A DNA stretch of 64,000 nt from Flavobacterium aquiphilum (GTDB lineage: Bacteria > Bacteroidota > Bacteroidia > Flavobacteriales > Flavobacteriaceae): contig NZ_CP114288.1 in assembly GCF_027111335.1 (NCBI RefSeq), forward strand, positions 2,852,001 through 2,916,000, in the 5' to 3' direction. Numbering within the stretch: position 1 is the first letter of the stretch; each line of letters begins with the position of its first letter. The notes under the pieces are model-generated. The model made no database searches, was not told the DNA's origin, and worked only from the letters and a program-made list of their open reading frames with translations. Shown piece by piece: positions 43,015 to 51,995 of this stretch. The position numbers and the translations under genes are program-made.

Positions 43015-43584
43015 TTACCAAATAAATACACCCAATAAAGACTTGAGTTTGTGTCTCAATATTTTAAGCGAATTATAAACTTGTTGTTTGGCAGTCTTAT
43101 CGGTGATATTTAATTTAAGCGCAATTTCTTCATACGAAAGTTCTTCTATTTTTCTCAAAAGAAAAACTTCTCGCATTTTTTCTGGAAGTAGGGCTATTTC
43201 TTTTTCAATAATGGCCTCCAATTCTTTTTCCCTGAAGCTAGAATCGGCCAAAACATAATCATTTTCAATAAAATTTAAAATGGAATCGGCATAACGAGAA
43301 ACCACTTTTTCGTGGGCAATATGATTTAGGATTCTATTTTTGGTTGCTTTGTATAAATAGGAAGAAAGAGAACCGGTAAGCACAATTTCAAATCTTTTGT
43401 TCCAAATGGCTAAAAAAACATCTTGAACAACATCATTTGCCTGATCACGATCACCAAGTAATTTATAAGCATGGTTTACTAAAATTTTAGAATAGCGTTC
43501 AAAAATTTCTGTATAAGCCAATTGATCATCTTCCTTAAGGAGATTCAATAAAATATGATCAGCATATTTATTATAAATTGTCAT
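43015..43584 (-). CDS. ECF-family RNA polymerase sigma factor
   Basis: 189 residues. Sigma region 2 (about 25-95) has AYTEIFERYSKILVNHAYKL and DQANDVVQDVFLAIWNKR, the core-binding and -10 recognition part. Region 4 (about 125-180) has LLPEKMREVFLLRKIEELSYEEIALKLNITDKTAK, the helix-turn-helix for the -35 element. This is the standard ECF sigma of a Bacteroidota FecI/FecR system. It lies 196 bases before the FecR gene and probably also drives the whole Sus-like locus. No clear promoter element is visible upstream, consistent with use of an unusual, self-directed promoter. Confidence 0.95.
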   Translation of the reverse strand: MTIYNKYADHILLNLLKEDDQLAYTEIFERYSKILVNHAYKLLGDRDQANDVVQDVFLAIWNKRFEIVLTGSLSSYLYKATKNRILNHIAHEKVVSRYADSILNFIENDYVLADSSFREKELEAIIEKEIALLPEKMREVFLLRKIEELSYEEIALKLNITDKTAKQQVYNSLKILRHKLKSLLGVFIW

Positions 43585-43761
43585 TAATTATAGGGGGGGA
43601 TGAATCAAAACGCAATATTAAACATTTTTTGGGTCAAAAACTAAGGGGTGATTGAGTTAGGACAAAAAAATCTATTATTATAAACGCCTGCAATACTTGC
43701 CGGATGCTTTTAATGATCAAAAAAGAGTTTAATAAATAGAATCGTTTATCCCTGAAAATAA

Positions 43762-43795
43762 CAAAACCCGACTCTTGCCGGGTTTTGCGTTTTTA
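43762..43795 (-). terminator. Hairpin terminator after glmM
   Basis: Stem CAAAACCCG/CGGGTTTTG with an 8-base loop. A T tract is better on the plus strand (CGTTTTTAT), but the only upstream gene able to use it is glmM on the minus strand, so it is probably the glmM terminator or a bidirectional hairpin. Confidence 0.55.
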
Positions 43796-43835
43796 TATTT
43801 TGCCAAGGAAACCAATAATAGACTATGTTGGCTTC

Positions 43836-43900
43836 TTAGCCCTGACAAAGCCGATATCCTCGTAGTGCAGCGAAGAGATAAAGGCGATGGCAGGAATCCA
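43836..43900 (+). repeat. Structured repeat, divergent copy (family shared with 51.8 and 55.6 kb)
   Basis: Reads TTAGCCCTG at 43836-43844 and CAGGA at 43891-43895 with an internal hairpin between. In the copies at 51.8 and 55.6 kb the same positions read TAGCCCCG and CGGGA. The CCCTG/CAGG versus CCCCG/CGGG difference keeps the outer pairing, a compensatory change that points to a folded RNA. It lies just beyond the glmM stop in the antisense direction. Confidence 0.45.
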
Positions 43901-43937
43901 TGTTTACTGACAAGCCTACTCTTTCGCTCCTTAAAAT

Positions 43938-45326
43938 TTATATTCCAGCTACAGCTTTTATTTCATCAATAATTCGCAGAGCTAAATCATCTGCCAATTG
44001 CTGAGTAGCGGCTTCGGTATAAATACGAATAATTGGTTCTGTGTTTGATTTTCTCAAGTGTACCCAATTTTCGGCAAAGTCAATTTTCACACCGTCAATT
44101 GTATTTATTTCTTCATTTTTGTATTTATCGGCCATACCAACAAGGATTGCATCAACATCGATTTGTGGTGTTAACTCGATTTTGTTTTTGCTCATATAAT
44201 ACTCCGGATAAGAAGCACGCAAAGCAGAAACCGACATTTTTTTGTTTGCCAAATGAGTCAAAAACAAAGCCACACCCACCATACTGTCGCGACCGTAGTG
44301 TGAGGCAGGATAAATGATTCCGCCATTTCCTTCGCCACCGATGATTGCATTGTTCTTTTTCATTAATTCCACAACGTTCACCTCTCCTACTGCGCTAGCT
44401 TGGTAGTTTCCGTTGTGTTTTTTTGTTACATCTCGTAAAGCGCGCGACGAAGACATATTGGAAACAGTGTCTCCAGGGGTTTTGCTCAATACATAATCAG
44501 CACAAGCTACTAAAGTATATTCTTCGCCAAACATTTCACCGTCTTCGCTAATAAAAGCCAAACGATCCACGTCTGGGTCAACAACGATTCCGAAATGCGC
44601 TTTTTCTTTAACTACTAATTCCGAAATATCAGTTAAATGTTCCTTCAAAGGTTCTGGATTGTGAGGGAAATGTCCGTTTGGTTCGCAGTATAATTTTACT
44701 ACTTCGACACCCATTATTTCCAATAATTTAGGGATAATGATTCCTCCGGATGAATTCACGCCGTCAACAACTACTTTGAATTTTGCCGCTTTTACTGCTT
44801 CAATATCTACCAAAGGCAAGTTCAAGACTTCATCGATATGAATGTCCATATAAGCATCATTGACAGTGATTTGACCAAGGCTATCCACATCAGCAAAATC
44901 GAAAGCTTCGGCTTCGGCAATCTCAAGGATTTTTTCTCCAGCGGCACCGCTTAAGAATTCTCCTTTTTCATTCAGTAATTTTAATGCGTTCCATTGTTTA
45001 GGATTATGCGAAGCTGTCAAAATGATTCCTCCATCGGCTTTTTCAAGCGGAACAGCCACTTCAACTGTTGGTGTTGTTGATAATCCTAAATCTATTACAT
45101 CGATTCCTAATCCGATTAAGGTATTGATAACTAAATTGTGGATCATAGGACCTGAAATACGGGCATCACGACCAACTACAACATTTAGTTTTTCTTTTTT
45201 CGAATAATTTTTAAGCCAGGTTCCATAAGCCGAAGCAAATTTTACCGCATCTACAGGAGTTAAATTATCTCCTACTTTTCCTCCAATAGTTCCTCTAATT
45301 CCGGAAATTGATTTGATTAAAGTCAT
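43938..45326 (-). CDS. glmM: Phosphoglucosamine mutase
   Basis: Converts glucosamine-6-phosphate to glucosamine-1-phosphate for UDP-GlcNAc, the precursor of peptidoglycan and lipid A. The 462-residue product has the phosphoserine loop ILTASHNPKQWN near 103 (the Ser is the phosphate carrier), the metal-binding loop VDPDVDRLAF near 245, the sugar-binding loop GEGNGGIIYP near 335 and the phosphate-binding end LRKSNTEPIIRIYTEA near 430. Length and motif order are typical; the phosphomannomutase/phosphoglucomutase relatives cannot be fully excluded from motifs alone. Own promoter (TATATTTG at 45377-45384). Confidence 0.9.
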   Translation of the reverse strand: MTLIKSISGIRGTIGGKVGDNLTPVDAVKFASAYGTWLKNYSKKEKLNVVVGRDARISGPMIHNLVINTLIGLGIDVIDLGLSTTPTVEVAVPLEKADGGIILTASHNPKQWNALKLLNEKGEFLSGAAGEKILEIAEAEAFDFADVDSLGQITVNDAYMDIHIDEVLNLPLVDIEAVKAAKFKVVVDGVNSSGGIIIPKLLEIMGVEVVKLYCEPNGHFPHNPEPLKEHLTDISELVVKEKAHFGIVVDPDVDRLAFISEDGEMFGEEYTLVACADYVLSKTPGDTVSNMSSSRALRDVTKKHNGNYQASAVGEVNVVELMKKNNAIIGGEGNGGIIYPASHYGRDSMVGVALFLTHLANKKMSVSALRASYPEYYMSKNKIELTPQIDVDAILVGMADKYKNEEINTIDGVKIDFAENWVHLRKSNTEPIIRIYTEAATQQLADDLALRIIDEIKAVAGI

Positions 45327-45376
45327 TTTTAATAAGTTAATGGTTATTTTTTATGAATTAGTGGGGTTATTGCCTA

Positions 45377-45384
45377 CAAATATA
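45377..45384 (-). promoter_or_regulatory. -7 promoter element of glmM
   Basis: Minus-strand TATATTTG, 50 bases before the ATG at 45326. Confidence 0.5.
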
Positions 45385-45585
45385 TAAAAGTTGTAGAGTT
45401 TATGAGGTAGCAAATTGATAAGATTTTTTTAGAATTAATTTTTCAAACAAAGTGTTTTAAAAGTGCAAAAAAAGAAACATTAGAGCTGAAAAATTTAATT
45501 TTGAAGAGTAAATAAAAAAGTCTTTACATTTACGAAAACAAACTTCGAGTCTTACATAACCGAGAAATCTAACAACTCATAAGAA

Positions 45586-46170
45586 ATGAACTTCTTAGCT
45601 CATATTTATTTATCAGGAGACAATGATTTGATAAAAATCGGGAATTTTATGGCCGATGGAATTCGAGGAAAACAGTTTGAAAATTACCCTCCCGAAATTC
45701 AAAAAGGGATTATTTTACATCGTTTTATAGATACTTATACTGACTCTCATCCAATTTTCAGAAAAAGCACCAAACGACTGCATGAAAACTATCATCATTA
45801 TGCCGGAGTGATTGTAGATGTGTTTTATGATCATTTTTTGGCCAAAAATTGGACTAATTATTCTGATGAAAGTTTGGAAGATTTTACCAACCGATTTTAT
45901 CAATCACTTCAAGATAATTATGAATTTTTATCTGAAAGAGCGAAAGGCATGATGCCATATATGATTAGTCATAATTGGCTGGTAAGTTATCAAACTGTTG
46001 AAGGTATTGCTAGTATTTTGACAAGAATGGACAGTCGAACACAAAATGAGTCAAAAATGCGTTTTGCTTTTCGCGAACTTGTTGAATATTATGGTGATTT
46101 CGAACTGGAATTCACCACTTTTTTTGAAGATATAAAAACCGAATCCTATAAAAAATTAATCTCACTATGA
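45586..46170 (+). CDS. Acyl-carrier-protein phosphodiesterase (DUF479/AcpH-like)
   Basis: 194 residues. The family signature MNFLAHIYLSGDNDLIKIGNF (start), IGNFMADGIRG near 25, GIILHRFIDTYTDSHPIF near 45 and the metal-binding Asp/His pattern VDVFYDHFLAKNW near 75 are all present. In E. coli AcpH removes the phosphopantetheine arm from ACP, recycling apo-ACP. No membrane segment; cytosolic. It overlaps the next gene, ggt, by 4 bases (ATGA), a pairing that looks like simple co-transcription. Confidence 0.9.
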   Translation: MNFLAHIYLSGDNDLIKIGNFMADGIRGKQFENYPPEIQKGIILHRFIDTYTDSHPIFRKSTKRLHENYHHYAGVIVDVFYDHFLAKNWTNYSDESLEDFTNRFYQSLQDNYEFLSERAKGMMPYMISHNWLVSYQTVEGIASILTRMDSRTQNESKMRFAFRELVEYYGDFELEFTTFFEDIKTESYKKLISL

Positions 46171-47852
46171 GAAAAACTGCATTATTCTTTCTTTTGATAG
46201 GCCTAAATTGTTTGGGACAAAATGAAATTAATCACACAACGGGTCTTATTGCTAACAGAGCTATGGTGGTTTCCGCCCGAGAAGAAGCCTCTAAAATTGG
46301 GACTGAAATCATGAAAAGAGGAGGAAATGCTTTTGATGCCATGGTTGGCACCGAATTGGCTTTGGCAGTTGCTTATCCTTATGCCGGAAACCTTGGCGGA
46401 GGAGGATTTATGGTGTATCGTATGGGGAATGGTGAGCTTGGTGCTTTGGATTATAGAGAAAAAGCCCCCCTGGCAGCTACCAAAAATATGTTCTTGGATG
46501 AAGAAGGAAATATCATTAAAGGAAAAAGCACCGAAAGTCCACTTGCAATTGGTGTTCCGGGAACAATTGCAGGTGTTTTTGCGGTTCATAGAAAATTTGG
46601 TTTAATGCCAATGGCTGAAATTTTGAAACCAGTTATTGCATTGGCAGAAAGAGGCGTAATTGTTACTCAAAAACAAGAGAAAAGACTTAATGATTACAGG
46701 CCGTTAATTATTAAAGCAAATGGAGAAAATACCAAATTTGCTATTATTTATAAAGAAAACGACACAATCAAATATCCTGCATTGGCAAACACGCTAAAAA
46801 GAATTGCTAAATATGGCAGAAATGAATTTTACAAAGGGCAAACTGGTAAAACTCTTATAAAATATCTTCAAAGCAAAGGAGCGATTATCACTATGCAGGA
46901 TTTGGCTAAATATGAAGCAAAATGGAGAACTCCGCTTTCTTTCAATTATAAGAATTTAAAAGTGATTTCGATGTCGCCACCAAGTAGCGGAGGGATTTGC
47001 TTGGCTCAAATTTTAAAAATGATCGAGCCTTATGACTTGTCGAAAATGGGGCATAATACAGCCGAATCGATTCAGGTAATTGTGGAAGCAGAACGTCGTG
47101 CTTATGCTGACAGAAGTGTTTTTCTTGGAGATCCTGACTTTGTAAAAATACCTTTAAAAGAACTTTTGGCAAATGATTATTTGAAAGAAAGAATGTCAAG
47201 TTTTAATTTAGATAAAGCATCCCTATCATCTGAAATTAAAGAAGGAAAAGTAATTTATAATGAAAGTACAGAAACGACTCATTATTCTATTGTAGATCAA
47301 TTTGGAAATGCTGTTGCGGCAACAACAACTTTAAACGACGCCTACGGTTCGAAATATTATTGTGATGAATTGGGTTTCTTTTTAAATAATGAAATGGACG
47401 ATTTTAGTGCCAAACCTGGCGAACCCAATATGTTTGGATTGGTTGGTAATGAAGCCAACAGCATAGCACCTCAAAAACGAATGTTAAGTTCTATGACACC
47501 AACAATTGTGGAGAAAGACGGAAAACTTTTTATGGTTGTTGGCTCGCCCGGTGGTTCTACTATCATTACTTCGGTTTTGCAGACCATACTTAATGTTTAT
47601 GAATACAATTTAGGAATGCAGGAAGCGGTAAATGCACCAAGATTTCATCATCAGTGGCTGCCTGACGTGATTACATTTGAACCTAATATTTTTGACACTG
47701 GCTCTTTTGAAAAATTGAAAACCAAAGGGTATATAATCAATGAAAAAACAACTCCGGTGATCGGAAAAGTTGATGCGATTTTGGTGCTTCCCGACGGGAA
47801 AATGGAAGGTGGTGCCGATTTTAGAGGTGATGATAAAGCTGCCGGATTTTAA
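46167..47852 (+). CDS. ggt: Gamma-glutamyltransferase
   Basis: Cleaves or transfers the gamma-glutamyl group of glutathione and related peptides in the periplasm. The 561-residue precursor has a signal peptide (MRKTALFFLLIGLNCLGQ). The autoprocessing Thr that becomes the nucleophile is in TETTHYSIVDQFGNA near 370. Other family blocks: GGNAFDAMVGTELALAVAYPYAGNLGGGGFMVYR near 50-85 (split here across its motifs), LDYREKAPLAATKNMFLD near 95, SPPSSGGICL near 270 and GSPGGSTIITSVLQ near 460. Translation is coupled to the upstream gene by a 4-base overlap. Confidence 0.95.
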   Translation: MRKTALFFLLIGLNCLGQNEINHTTGLIANRAMVVSAREEASKIGTEIMKRGGNAFDAMVGTELALAVAYPYAGNLGGGGFMVYRMGNGELGALDYREKAPLAATKNMFLDEEGNIIKGKSTESPLAIGVPGTIAGVFAVHRKFGLMPMAEILKPVIALAERGVIVTQKQEKRLNDYRPLIIKANGENTKFAIIYKENDTIKYPALANTLKRIAKYGRNEFYKGQTGKTLIKYLQSKGAIITMQDLAKYEAKWRTPLSFNYKNLKVISMSPPSSGGICLAQILKMIEPYDLSKMGHNTAESIQVIVEAERRAYADRSVFLGDPDFVKIPLKELLANDYLKERMSSFNLDKASLSSEIKEGKVIYNESTETTHYSIVDQFGNAVAATTTLNDAYGSKYYCDELGFFLNNEMDDFSAKPGEPNMFGLVGNEANSIAPQKRMLSSMTPTIVEKDGKLFMVVGSPGGSTIITSVLQTILNVYEYNLGMQEAVNAPRFHHQWLPDVITFEPNIFDTGSFEKLKTKGYIINEKTTPVIGKVDAILVLPDGKMEGGADFRGDDKAAGF

Positions 47853-47881
47853 GATTTTGAGTATTATAAATTTAAAACTTT

Positions 47882-48550
47882 ATGGAGTTTTGTAGCCAAC
47901 TAGAAAAAGCTTTTAATGAAAATGGCAACGCTGAAAATGCTGTCGCTATGTCAAAATATATGAAAAACAATTTCCGATTTTTTGGAATAAAAACCGAAGA
48001 CAGAAGACGAATTTTTAAAAATATTTCTACCAAAAACCTACTAGAAATTAAAGATAATCCGAGAGAAATAGCTTTGTTTTTATATTCAAAAAAGGAACGT
48101 GAACTCCATTATTGTGCTCTAGAAATTTTAATTAAACATCTGAAAAATAATTATACTAAAGATGATATTCAGCTGATAGAAAAACTTATAGTTACTAACT
48201 CTTGGTGGGATAGCGTCGATGTTATAGCCAAATTCATTCTAGGCGAATATTTACTTCAGTTTCCTCTTGAAACAGATACAGTTATTAGACGTTTTTCAAA
48301 TTCCGACAATATGTGGTTGAATCGAAGCGCGATTCTTTTTCAGTTGGGTTATAAAGGAAAAACAAATTTTGAATTATTGAAATCGATTTGTGAGAATCAT
48401 AAATCATCAACAGAATTTTTTATACAAAAAGCTATAGGTTGGGCGTTGCGTGAATATGCGAAAACAAATCCTGAAGCCGTAAAGAATTATGTATCCTGCA
48501 CAGATTTGAAAAAATTGAGCGAAAAAGAAGCTTTGAAAAATTTAAAATAA
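47882..48550 (+). CDS. AlkD-like DNA alkylation repair protein
   Basis: 222 residues, the length of AlkD-type HEAT-repeat DNA glycosylases, which remove positively charged alkylated bases without flipping them. Visible family signatures are KNNFRFFGIKTEDRRRIFK near 22-40, ELHYCALEILIKHLKNN near 78, and the conserved NSWWDSVDVIAKFILGEYL near 110, where Trp and Asp form the active-site pocket, then MWLNRSAILFQLGYK near 145. Soluble. It follows ggt by 29 bases and may be read through from that operon. Confidence 0.9.
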   Translation: MEFCSQLEKAFNENGNAENAVAMSKYMKNNFRFFGIKTEDRRRIFKNISTKNLLEIKDNPREIALFLYSKKERELHYCALEILIKHLKNNYTKDDIQLIEKLIVTNSWWDSVDVIAKFILGEYLLQFPLETDTVIRRFSNSDNMWLNRSAILFQLGYKGKTNFELLKSICENHKSSTEFFIQKAIGWALREYAKTNPEAVKNYVSCTDLKKLSEKEALKNLK

Positions 48551-48669
48551 CTGTAAAGTATTTGATTTTCAATACTTTTAAATGCAATGAAATTTTATTT
48601 TAATTAAAACAAAATGACATATAATTACTACGTTTTATTTTATTAAATTCGCTTCAAAAATTTAATAAA

Positions 48670-49836
48670 ATGACGAAATTCATCTCTACAAAAGAAAAAG
48701 ACAATTTAAATACACTTCAAAACAACAATAAATCAAATGGCAAGAAAATTGGGCTAATTGTTGGGATAATCGTTATACTTGGAATTATCATCATCCCCCG
48801 TGTTTGGGCTAAATTCAACAAAAAAGAAGTAATTTGTCTTAATAATCAAACCCAGATTTATGAAAAATATAAAGAAGCTGTGGTACTAGTTAAACACACG
48901 TATGCGCTTCAAATTTCAATTAAGGGATCAGAACCATTTCAGATAACCGTTGACGATAGTTCTTTTGAAGAGAAAACAATTTCCGGCACCGGATTTTTCG
49001 TTACTGAGGATGGGAAAATAGTTACTAATCATCATGTCGCTGAACCATGGAAATATACGGGCTCTGATAATAATGATTTTAGCGAATTAAAAAATCATAT
49101 CGCAGCCATTCTACCAGATTCAATTGATAAAAAAGAGTATAAAACATACCTTGAACTGCACTGGAATGATTATTACGGAGGTGATGAAGAAGGCGATTAT
49201 TCAGATGAAGAAGCTGAAGGAACCAGTAAAGTTTCAGCCCCGGTGGCAAATGTAGATTCTTCAAATGTTGCTACTGAAGTAAACGATTTGATATCGGATA
49301 ATAAATCAGAAGAAAAGGCCGTAACTAGCCAAATCACCTACACAAAGCCAGATGAGATCGAGATCGTTCCTAAAACAGTCGAAATAAGCGTTGCCTTGCA
49401 TGGTTCCAAAGACAATTGGCTGCAATGCAAAGTATATAAAATAGCTGATGGTGATGAAGTGGATGTTGCGGTTTTGCAATTAGTAAGCGAAACATTGCCC
49501 TCCTCGGTTTCAAATATTGTCGATTTGGACAATGCCGTAAAAGATGATGCTAGCATAAAACCAGGGACCAACGCTATTTTAATTGGTTATCCAATGGGAA
49601 TGCAACTCGCCAATACCCGAAAAGGTATAAAAGTGCAGGTTTATGAAGGCCAAATTAATAAAGAATCGGATGGGGTAAGCTTACAGTACAATGTCACTTC
49701 GACCCATGGTGCCAGTGGTTCTCCTGTATTTAATGAATGCGGACAGTTAATCGCCATCAATTATGCCGGTTATGATGAAGCCCAAGGATATAATTTCGGA
49801 ATTGTGGCCAAACATGCCATGACATTGATAGAATAG
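48670..49836 (+). CDS. Membrane-anchored trypsin-like serine protease
   Basis: 388 residues. One membrane helix near 25-45 (IGLIVGIIVILGIIIIPRVW) anchors the protein with the catalytic part outside. The trypsin-like triad is visible: His in TNHHVAEPW near 121, Asp in VDVAVLQLV near 264 and Ser in THGASGSPVFNECG near 347. Between His and Asp lies a long low-complexity insertion (about 155-235) rich in Asp, Glu and Ser. No PDZ domain follows, unlike DegP/DegS. It probably acts in envelope quality control; the substrate is unknown. Single gene, 119 bases after alkD-like gene. Confidence 0.87.
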   Translation: MTKFISTKEKDNLNTLQNNNKSNGKKIGLIVGIIVILGIIIIPRVWAKFNKKEVICLNNQTQIYEKYKEAVVLVKHTYALQISIKGSEPFQITVDDSSFEEKTISGTGFFVTEDGKIVTNHHVAEPWKYTGSDNNDFSELKNHIAAILPDSIDKKEYKTYLELHWNDYYGGDEEGDYSDEEAEGTSKVSAPVANVDSSNVATEVNDLISDNKSEEKAVTSQITYTKPDEIEIVPKTVEISVALHGSKDNWLQCKVYKIADGDEVDVAVLQLVSETLPSSVSNIVDLDNAVKDDASIKPGTNAILIGYPMGMQLANTRKGIKVQVYEGQINKESDGVSLQYNVTSTHGASGSPVFNECGQLIAINYAGYDEAQGYNFGIVAKHAMTLIE

Positions 49837-49894
49837 TTTGTGATTTTTTGTGCCAAAAAGCTTAATTTTGTGACAAACAAACTCCAAAAAGACA

Positions 49895-51688
49895 ATGTTT
49901 AAACGTTTTTTTTCAAAAGTCGAACAGCTGCTAATTTTATCGCAATCTGTTTTAAGCCCAAAGCAATTTATCTTTTTATCAAGTGTATTAGTCGGTATTT
50001 CTTCAGGTATAGCAGTTATTATCCTGAAAACATTTGCCCACTGGGTATTTAGATTCGCCACTTATATTACAATTCATACGGATGTTTATAATATTGGCCT
50101 TTTCAAAATAATGCTGCCTGTAATTGGTATCGTGTTGACGGTATTTGTTGTAAAACGTTTTTTGGGAGGAACTATTGAAAAGGGGACATCACAAATTTTA
50201 TATGTCGTAGCCAAAAAAGCGAGTATAATTCCAAGAAAACAGATGTATGCCCAAATAATGACAAGCTCGCTTACGGTTGGTTTGGGAGGTTCTGCAGGAC
50301 TTGAAAGCCCCATCGTAGTTACTGGCGCTGCATTTGGTTCCAATTATGCGCAGAGATATAAATTGCACTACAAAGACAGAACTCTTTTAATTGGTTGTGG
50401 AGTTGCGGCGGGAATTGCAGCTGCGTTTAATGCACCAATTGCTGGAGTTTTATTCGCGGTTGAAGTGCTTTTGGTTGATGTTAGCATTTCAGCCTTTACC
50501 CCAATAATGATTGCTGCAGCCACTGGAGCATTAGTATCAGCAATTGCATTGGACGAATCTATTTTGTTAAATTTTCCTAGCAGACAAACGTTTAATTACT
50601 ACAATATCCCTTATTATACCTTACTTGGCATTTGTACTGGTTTTGTAGCGGTTTTTTACGCCAGAAAATTTGAAAAAACAGAACATTACTTTGGGCATTT
50701 GCGAATGTCCGCTTATAAAAAAGCGGTTTTTGGCGCTTCTATTTTAGCGTTTATGATCTTTATTTTTCCGACACTTTTTGGAGAAGGATATGAAACCATT
50801 AGGATTCTCGCAGGAAGTGACCCTTCAGAATTAATGGAAAATACTTTTTTTAAAGGATTTAGAGAAAATCATTGGGCATTATTGGCTTTTGTTGGCTCCT
50901 CACTGTTTCTGAAAGCCTTTGCAACAGGAATCACTTTGGGTAGTGGCGGTAACGGAGGAAACTTTGCTCCTTCCCTATTTTTAGGTTCCTATATTGGTTT
51001 TTTCTTTTCGAAATTACTTAATCTTACCGGTTTAACGAATTTGCCAATTGGAAACTTTACCTTGGTAGGGATGGCAGGTATTTTGAGCGCACTGTTTCAT
51101 GCACCATTAACAGCAATCTTCCTTATTGCGGAGATTACGGGTGGTTATGGTTTGATGATTCCGCTGATGATTGTCGCGTCGACTAGTTTTGCCATTTCCA
51201 AACGATTTGAAAAACATTCTTTGGATGTCAAAAATTTGGCCAAAAAAGGACATGCTTTTACCAGCAATAAAGATTCCAACGTCCTTTCGACATTGGATAC
51301 AAACTCAATCATCCAAACAGATTATTTGAAAATAACACCCGATGAGAACCTTGAGAAATTAGTCGATTTGATTTCCCATTCCAATCAGGTTATTTTTCCT
51401 GTGGTTTCAAAAGACAATCGTTTATTGGGAATTGTCCACTTTAATGACATTCGGGAGATTATTTTTAATCCGTACAGGGTAAAATACACTTTGGTAAAAG
51501 AAATTATGGTGCAGCCAGTTACGATTATTCATCCTTCTCACAGCATGGAAATCGTAATGAACAAATTCGAATCTTCCCAAAAAAGCTTTCTTCCTGTAAT
51601 CAGCGACGACAAATATTATGGCTTTATTTCCAAAGCCGTTGCGCTCGATGCATACAGAGCCAAGCTAAAATCGATGATTATAGAATAA
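49895..51688 (+). CDS. ClC-family chloride channel/antiporter with CBS domains
   Basis: 597 residues. The membrane part (about 20-430) has the ClC selectivity segments: LGGSAGLESPIVV near 130 (the GxExP loop with the gating Glu), AAGIAAAFNAPIAGVLFAVE near 170 and GSGGNGGNFAPSLFLG near 350. The C-terminal part carries two CBS domains (about 465-520 and 530-590; LVDLISHSNQVIFPVVSKDN and EIMVQPVTIIHPSHS). ClC proteins move Cl- or exchange it for H+. Whether this one is a channel or exchanger cannot be decided here. Own stretch of 58 bases after the protease gene, so it may follow in the same transcript. Confidence 0.93.
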   Translation: MFKRFFSKVEQLLILSQSVLSPKQFIFLSSVLVGISSGIAVIILKTFAHWVFRFATYITIHTDVYNIGLFKIMLPVIGIVLTVFVVKRFLGGTIEKGTSQILYVVAKKASIIPRKQMYAQIMTSSLTVGLGGSAGLESPIVVTGAAFGSNYAQRYKLHYKDRTLLIGCGVAAGIAAAFNAPIAGVLFAVEVLLVDVSISAFTPIMIAAATGALVSAIALDESILLNFPSRQTFNYYNIPYYTLLGICTGFVAVFYARKFEKTEHYFGHLRMSAYKKAVFGASILAFMIFIFPTLFGEGYETIRILAGSDPSELMENTFFKGFRENHWALLAFVGSSLFLKAFATGITLGSGGNGGNFAPSLFLGSYIGFFFSKLLNLTGLTNLPIGNFTLVGMAGILSALFHAPLTAIFLIAEITGGYGLMIPLMIVASTSFAISKRFEKHSLDVKNLAKKGHAFTSNKDSNVLSTLDTNSIIQTDYLKITPDENLEKLVDLISHSNQVIFPVVSKDNRLLGIVHFNDIREIIFNPYRVKYTLVKEIMVQPVTIIHPSHSMEIVMNKFESSQKSFLPVISDDKYYGFISKAVALDAYRAKLKSMIIE

Positions 51689-51744
51689 AATCTTAATTCC
51701 AATAAAAGTTTCTATTATAATTTTTTGGAGCAGAAACATTTGGC

Positions 51745-51850
51745 TTTTTTGGTGACATCGTCCCGTTTTCCGCTACAATCTTTTGAACCGTCTCGTCTTT
51801 TGGACGAGACGGTTCAAAAGGATTTTCACTACACCCGGGGCTAAAGATAG
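51745..51850 (-). repeat. Structured repeat with a perfect 17-bp hairpin
   Basis: Read on the minus strand it has TAGCCCCG (51843-51836), a GTGAAAATCCTTTTG block, a perfect 17-bp stem with a 5-base loop (51781-51819, containing CTCGTC/GACGAG), AAAAGATTGTAGCGG and CGGGA (51765-51761). The copy at 55545 on the plus strand shares these blocks in order. It looks like a family of small non-coding RNAs, possibly Flavo-1. The minus-strand frame that spans it (51693-51989) is most likely not a gene. Confidence 0.6.
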
Positions 51851-51970
51851 ACATTGTTGCTTTTTTGGTAATACCATTCGGATCATCTTTTAATATATTC
51901 ACTTTGGTACAATTATTCAAAAAGTAAAAACAATAATCAGGTTTGAGATATAAAGAATCAATCAAAATGG

Positions 51971-51978
51971 TAACTTTG
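51971..51978 (+). promoter_or_regulatory. -7 promoter element deciding the uvrA start
   Basis: TAACTTTG, 17 bases before the ATG at 51996. It makes the earlier in-frame ATG at 51984 unlikely. Confidence 0.6.
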
Positions 51979-51995
51979 CTTTTTTGCAAAAAATT

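Larger units (their letters stand above)
43585..43937. other. Gene-free stretch between sigma factor and glmM
   Basis: 353 bases. It holds the hairpin at 43762-43787 and the structured repeat at 43836-43900, both listed separately. The rest (43585-43760) is AT-rich, with a G run just upstream of the sigma start, and shows no gene or clear promoter that I can support. Confidence 0.6.

Noticed and set aside
51693..51989. A 98-codon minus-strand frame between the ClC gene and uvrA
   Set aside because: About a third of it is the structured repeat, including the perfect hairpin, and its start lies over the uvrA promoter. No recognisable protein features.
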